Part shown: in pieces, positions 63,735 to 64,000 of the stretch | How the letters are laid out: each line of letters opens with the position of its first letter | Position numbering within the stretch: the stretch's first letter is position 1 | Source of the DNA: Chitinophaga varians | Lineage (GTDB): Bacteria; Bacteroidota; Bacteroidia; Chitinophagales; Chitinophagaceae | Reading direction: 5' to 3' | DNA: 64,000 nucleotides | NCBI RefSeq assembly: GCF_012641275.1 | Contig: NZ_JABAIA010000001.1 | Location: forward strand, 1,736,001 to 1,800,000 | The notes under the pieces: model-generated | Seen by the model: the letters and a program-made list of their open reading frames with translations, nothing else | Told to the model about the DNA's origin: nothing | Database searches by the model: none | Made by a program: the position numbers and the translations under genes

Positions 63735-64000
63735 CTATTCGTAACGTAAAGCGATAATAGGGTCCAGTTTAGAGGCCTTATAAGCGGGGTAAATGCCGGA
63801 AACCAGTCCTACAGCGGCACAGAGGGCAATACCAACTAAAATCCATGCCCAGGGGATGACAAAAGAAGATTTCAGTAGTATGGACACGACATTGCCCAGC
63901 AGCATGCCCGCCAGGGCGCCAAAAAGGCCCCCCATGGTACTGATGATAATGGCTTCGTAGAGGAATTGTTTGCGGATAGTCTTGCTGGTAGCGCCCAAAG
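63735..64000 (-). CDS. ABC transporter permease, MacB/FtsX type (C-terminal part; runs off the right edge)
   Basis: The last 88 or so codons of a larger gene whose start lies beyond the window. Seen: GATSKTIRKQFLYEAIIISTMGGLFGALAGMLLG, then a membrane segment and the ending GLVSGIYPAYKASKLDPIIALRYE, which is diagnostic of MacB-type permeases (the last two of four helices and the PAxxASxxxPxxALRYE tail). The family exports peptides, lipoproteins or antibiotics with an ATPase partner not visible here. It ends 52 nt upstream of the GntP gene on the same strand. Confidence 0.93.
   Translation of the reverse strand, partial: LGATSKTIRKQFLYEAIIISTMGGLFGALAGMLLGNVVSILLKSSFVIPWAWILVGIALCAAVGLVSGIYPAYKASKLDPIIALRYE

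Noticed and set aside
1..64000. CRISPR arrays, insertion sequences, prophage, tRNA or rRNA genes
   Set aside because: No regularly spaced repeats, transposase or integrase sequence, tRNA cloverleaf or rRNA segment was recognised on either strand.

Overview
The window reads as chromosome of a Bacteroidota bacterium, most likely of the Chitinophagaceae (Chitinophaga-like). The grounds are: a SprA gene directly after ruvA, a T9SS sorting tail on a large secreted protein, a bamD-rpoZ-coaBC-DUF4835-DUF4296 block, futalosine-pathway menaquinone genes, a division and cell-wall cluster with a meso-DAP-type MurE, promoters of the Bacteroidota form TTTG/N19/TAnnTTTG, and almost no Shine-Dalgarno sequences. 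No rRNA, tRNA, CRISPR, prophage or insertion sequence was seen.

Layout. 1-2.2 kb: 5' part of sprA and ruvA (minus). 2.4-3.4 kb: fabH. 3.4-9.2 kb: three tandem TPR sensor proteins; only the first-transcribed copy (7264-9192) keeps histidine-kinase catalytic residues, and the other two look like pseudokinases. 9.3-13.2 kb: Nudix-type regulator, DinB protein, serine hydrolase, two acetyltransferases. 13.2-17.0 kb: fabD, folE, queD, mqnB, mqnD. 17.1-20.9 kb: photolyase, PabC-like lyase, scoB and scoA. 20.9-24.8 kb: DUF4296 and DUF4835 proteins, coaBC, rpoZ, bamD. 24.8-25.3 kb: a 0.5 kb spacer with a cluster of DnaA-box-like 9-mers and a MraZ-type operator. 25.3-42.1 kb: the dcw cluster mraZ-rsmH-ftsL-ftsI-murE-mraY-murD-ftsW-murG-murC-ftsQ-ftsA-ftsZ. 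42.1-47.7 kb: GH123-like hydrolase, Kup potassium transporter, OmpA-family porin (all minus). 48.0-52.8 kb: polyprenyl synthase, recJ, htpG. 53.1-56.3 kb: a 1095-residue T9SS-exported nuclease-like protein. 56.5-57.6 kb: rpsF-rpsR-rplI. 57.8-60.6 kb: two lipoproteins, a rhomboid protease and a small exported protein. 60.8-63.7 kb: a three-gene operon (D-threonine aldolase/D-serine dehydratase-like enzyme, RidA, GntP permease). 63.7 kb to the end: C-terminus of a MacB/FtsX-type permease.

How the genes fit together. Most of the window builds and maintains the cell envelope: peptidoglycan precursors and divisome (dcw), outer-membrane assembly (BamD), T9SS export (SprA) with one likely client, an abundant OmpA-type porin, fatty-acid initiation (fabH, fabD), and quinone supply (mqnB, mqnD, possibly the prenyl synthase). 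The less ordinary parts are the sensor triplet with stepwise loss of kinase residues, the DnaA/MraZ control region in front of dcw, the obligatory non-ATG starts of ftsL, ftsI and ftsQ, hairpin elements in several intergenic gaps of the dcw region, and the D-amino-acid cassette.
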